The notes beneath the pieces are model-generated. The model was not told where the DNA came from. It saw only the letters and a list, made by a program, of their open reading frames with translations, and ran no database searches. Shown here piece after piece: positions 6,862 to 8,384 of a stretch of DNA of 8,384 nucleotides. This DNA comes from Desulfovibrio sp. (GTDB lineage: Bacteria > Desulfobacterota > Desulfovibrionia > Desulfovibrionales > Desulfovibrionaceae), in the NCBI GenBank assembly GCA_031282465.1, contig JAITDR010000162.1, forward strand, positions 1 to 8,384. Direction: 5' to 3'. Every line of letters begins with the position of its first letter. Within the stretch, counting starts at the first letter, position 1. A program made the position numbers and the translations under genes.

Positions 6862-7995
6862 TCACACGGTTTCCCGGCCGCAACCGCTTGGGCTCCGCAG
6901 ACCGTTCGCGACATCGGCGATGATGTCCAGGGCTTTTTGCACCAGGACGGAATCGGCTTGGCTGCCCATGTGCCCGAGGCGGAACACTTTGCCCGCCATA
7001 GGGCCGAAACTTCCGGCCACAGCCAATCCCCGCCCGCGCAAGGCTGCCTGCCAGCGGGCAAACTCCGTGCCTGACGGCAACAGGGCCGCGGTGACCGTCG
7101 GGGAAGGTACTGCCCCCGGCGCGGGGAAAAGCTCAATGCCCAGGTCGGTCAATCCGTTGCGGCACAGGGCAGCCGCCCGTTCATGCCGGGCAAACACCTC
7201 GTCGACCCCTGTTTCCTCAATGCCGTCCAATGCTGCCGACAATGCCGCCAAACCGTGCCAGTAGGGCGTATAGGGACAGCGTCCGTCTTCCTGCACGGTG
7301 CGGAAAGGAAGCAGCGCGTCATAGCCTTGGTATTCGATGCGTCCCGCGCGCTCCCAGGCAGCGGGACTTACGGCAAGCATACTCATGGACGGGGGAGCGG
7401 ACAGACATTTCTGGGAACCGCCCAGAAGCAGGTCAATATGCCGGGCGTCGGCGTCAACGGGAACGCCTCCCAGGCTTGAGACGGCATCCACATAGAAAAG
7501 CGGCACACCCAGACGCTTTTTTATTTCCCCTATACCTTCGAGGGGATTCAGCGTGCCGGACGGCGTTTCACAATGCACGGCCGTAATCATGGCGGGCTTG
7601 ACGCGCCTGACCGCATCTTCAATACGTTGCAGCCCCTCCCCGTCGTCAACCACGGCGTTGTATGGGAACAGCACTTTTTCCGTGCGGCAGCCGATGGATG
7701 CGGCCATATCGGCAATGCCGTCCCCGAAGACGCCTGTGACTACGGCCAGCACGGCGTCGCCGCTTTTGAGGCAGCTTTTCAGGGCCGCCCACAGGGCCAG
7801 CATGCCTTCGCCGCTCATAAAAACCACGTCGTTGCGCGTACCCATAAGCGCGCCCATGCGCCTGCCTGTCTCGGCATACAGCGTGAGATACTCGGATTCA
7901 ATCTGCCCGGAACCGTAATCCCGGCACATGGCGGACAAGATGCGTTCGGGCACGAAGGTCGGCCCGGGAATCATGGGAACTTCGCAATATTTCAC
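6862..7995 (-). CDS. Class V PLP aminotransferase, alanine/serine--glyoxylate type
   Basis: A fold-type I, pyridoxal-phosphate-dependent aminotransferase of 377 residues, the normal length for the alanine-glyoxylate/serine-glyoxylate/serine-pyruvate branch of class V. Visible: the N-terminal MIPGPTFVPE (8-17); HCETPSGTLNP (141-151); the PLP aspartate in FYVDAVSSLGG (D170); the Schiff-base lysine in GGSQKCLSAPPS (K196); and a carboxylate-binding arginine in FRLGHMG (R339). The amino-acid donor cannot be read from sequence; alanine, serine or a phosphonate such as 2-aminoethylphosphonate are all handled in this superfamily. The reading frame is open upstream to 8253, but that part is a shadow of the ACT gene. 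GTG 7995 is chosen because it gives the usual short leader before the PGPT motif and has AAGG 11 bases upstream. ATG 7974 is the alternative (370 residues). It begins 17 bases after the ACT gene and ends at or just past the queF start, so it is probably in one operon with both. Confidence 0.9.
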   Translation of the reverse strand: MKYCEVPMIPGPTFVPERILSAMCRDYGSGQIESEYLTLYAETGRRMGALMGTRNDVVFMSGEGMLALWAALKSCLKSGDAVLAVVTGVFGDGIADMAASIGCRTEKVLFPYNAVVDDGEGLQRIEDAVRRVKPAMITAVHCETPSGTLNPLEGIGEIKKRLGVPLFYVDAVSSLGGVPVDADARHIDLLLGGSQKCLSAPPSMSMLAVSPAAWERAGRIEYQGYDALLPFRTVQEDGRCPYTPYWHGLAALSAALDGIEETGVDEVFARHERAAALCRNGLTDLGIELFPAPGAVPSPTVTAALLPSGTEFARWQAALRGRGLAVAGSFGPMAGKVFRLGHMGSQADSVLVQKALDIIADVANGLRSPSGCGRETV

Positions 7996-8012
7996 GGCGG
8001 CCGCAGCCTTGC

Positions 8013-8384
8013 TCAGTCGTAAATTTCGTCGCCGCCCGCAACCTTGATGCCGTTTTGCGTCAGACACTCCGCCGCGCGCTCGTTGTCTTCCACGCGGATG
8101 ACGACATAAGCGTTGCCCTGCTTTCTGGAAACAAACGCATAGCCGTACTCGACATTGATGCCGGCGTCCGCAAGAACGCGCAGCACGGCGGCCAGACTGC
8201 CGGGAAGATCCTTGATGGCCACCGCCAGCACCGGCGTCACCGAAACCACACATTCGGCGGCGCGCAACAATTCCAAGGCTTCGCGCGGTTTGTTGACGAT
8301 CAGGCGCAGGATGCCGAATTTGGCTGTGTCGGCAATGGACATGGCCCGCATGTCGATGCCGGCGTTGCCGAGAATGCCCGCGAT
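8013..8384 (-). CDS. Tandem ACT-domain protein (5' end outside window)
   Basis: A small amino-acid-binding regulatory protein. The frame is open through the right window edge: 11 more codons (IAGILGNAGID) precede the first ATG at 8351 and clearly belong to an ACT fold, so the ATG is not the true start. The 123 visible residues hold most of a first ACT domain (ILGNAGIDMRAMSIADTAKF, then ILRLIV) and a complete second one (AVAIKDLPGSLAAVLRVLAD, then AGINVEYGYAF). A full protein of roughly 140-145 residues is expected. ACT domains bind amino acids and tune associated enzymes. Stand-alone tandem ACT proteins of this kind are often encoded next to phenylacetate-CoA ligase/indolepyruvate oxidoreductase genes, which would lie beyond the window if that holds here. 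The next gene on the strand is the aminotransferase, 17 bases on, consistent with amino-acid metabolism. The ligand is unknown. Confidence 0.88.
   Translation of the reverse strand: MAGILGNAGIDMRAMSIADTAKFGILRLIVNKPREALELLRAAECVVSVTPVLAVAIKDLPGSLAAVLRVLADAGINVEYGYAFVSRKQGNAYVVIRVEDNERAAECLTQNGIKVAGGDEIYD

Noticed and set aside
7996..8253. In-frame upstream extension of the aminotransferase reading frame
   Set aside because: The residues are low-complexity Arg/Gly/Cys-rich, unlike any aminotransferase, and lie antiparallel in frame-shadow over the ACT gene, whose own frame is clearly conserved protein.
1..8384. CRISPR arrays, tRNA/rRNA genes, insertion sequences, attachment sites, riboswitches
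   Set aside because: No regularly spaced direct repeats, no clover-leaf or rRNA-like stretches, no transposase frame and no preQ1-riboswitch-like leader before queF were seen; queF lies inside an operon with almost no upstream space.

Overview
The window is dense bacterial DNA, GC-rich over most of its length, with nine genes and no gene-free stretch longer than about 55 bases. The direct recA-alaS adjacency without recX, the GC-rich codon use and the [FeFe]-hydrogenase-type sensor suggest an anaerobe, most likely a Desulfovibrionaceae-like member of the Desulfobacterota. This placement is inferred from gene order and protein style; no marker in the window proves it.

Left part (1-3066, + strand): the last 131 residues of RecA, then 15 bases later a complete alanyl-tRNA synthetase (alaS). 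Both are ordinary housekeeping genes.

Centre (3099-6314, + strand): a compact three-gene cassette. It consists of (1) a 577-residue [FeFe]-hydrogenase-like protein with two N-terminal 4Fe-4S clusters, an H-cluster domain, a further four-cysteine Fe-S domain and a C-terminal PAS domain; (2) a 384-residue SpoIIE/PP2C-type serine/threonine phosphatase with an extra C-terminal domain, whose start overlaps the end of gene 1 by 11 bases; and (3) a 99-residue thioredoxin-fold [2Fe-2S] ferredoxin of the NuoE/HydC kind. The H-cluster ligands are retained, but the proton-relay cysteine of motif L1 is alanine, as described for sensory hydrogenases. The most economical reading is a hydrogen- or redox-sensing module that signals through a protein phosphatase. 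No kinase, sigma factor, anti-sigma factor or STAS protein lies in the window, so the phosphatase target is unknown. About 400 bases inside gene 1 are markedly AT-rich (about 35% GC by hand count over 3721-4080), suggesting a mosaic gene.

Right part (6368-8384, - strand, convergent): a tight probable operon read leftwards. It holds an ACT-domain protein (cut by the window end), a class V PLP aminotransferase of the alanine/serine-glyoxylate type, and queF, the short-form preQ0 reductase of queuosine synthesis. The two convergent blocks are separated by only 53 bases with no convincing terminator.
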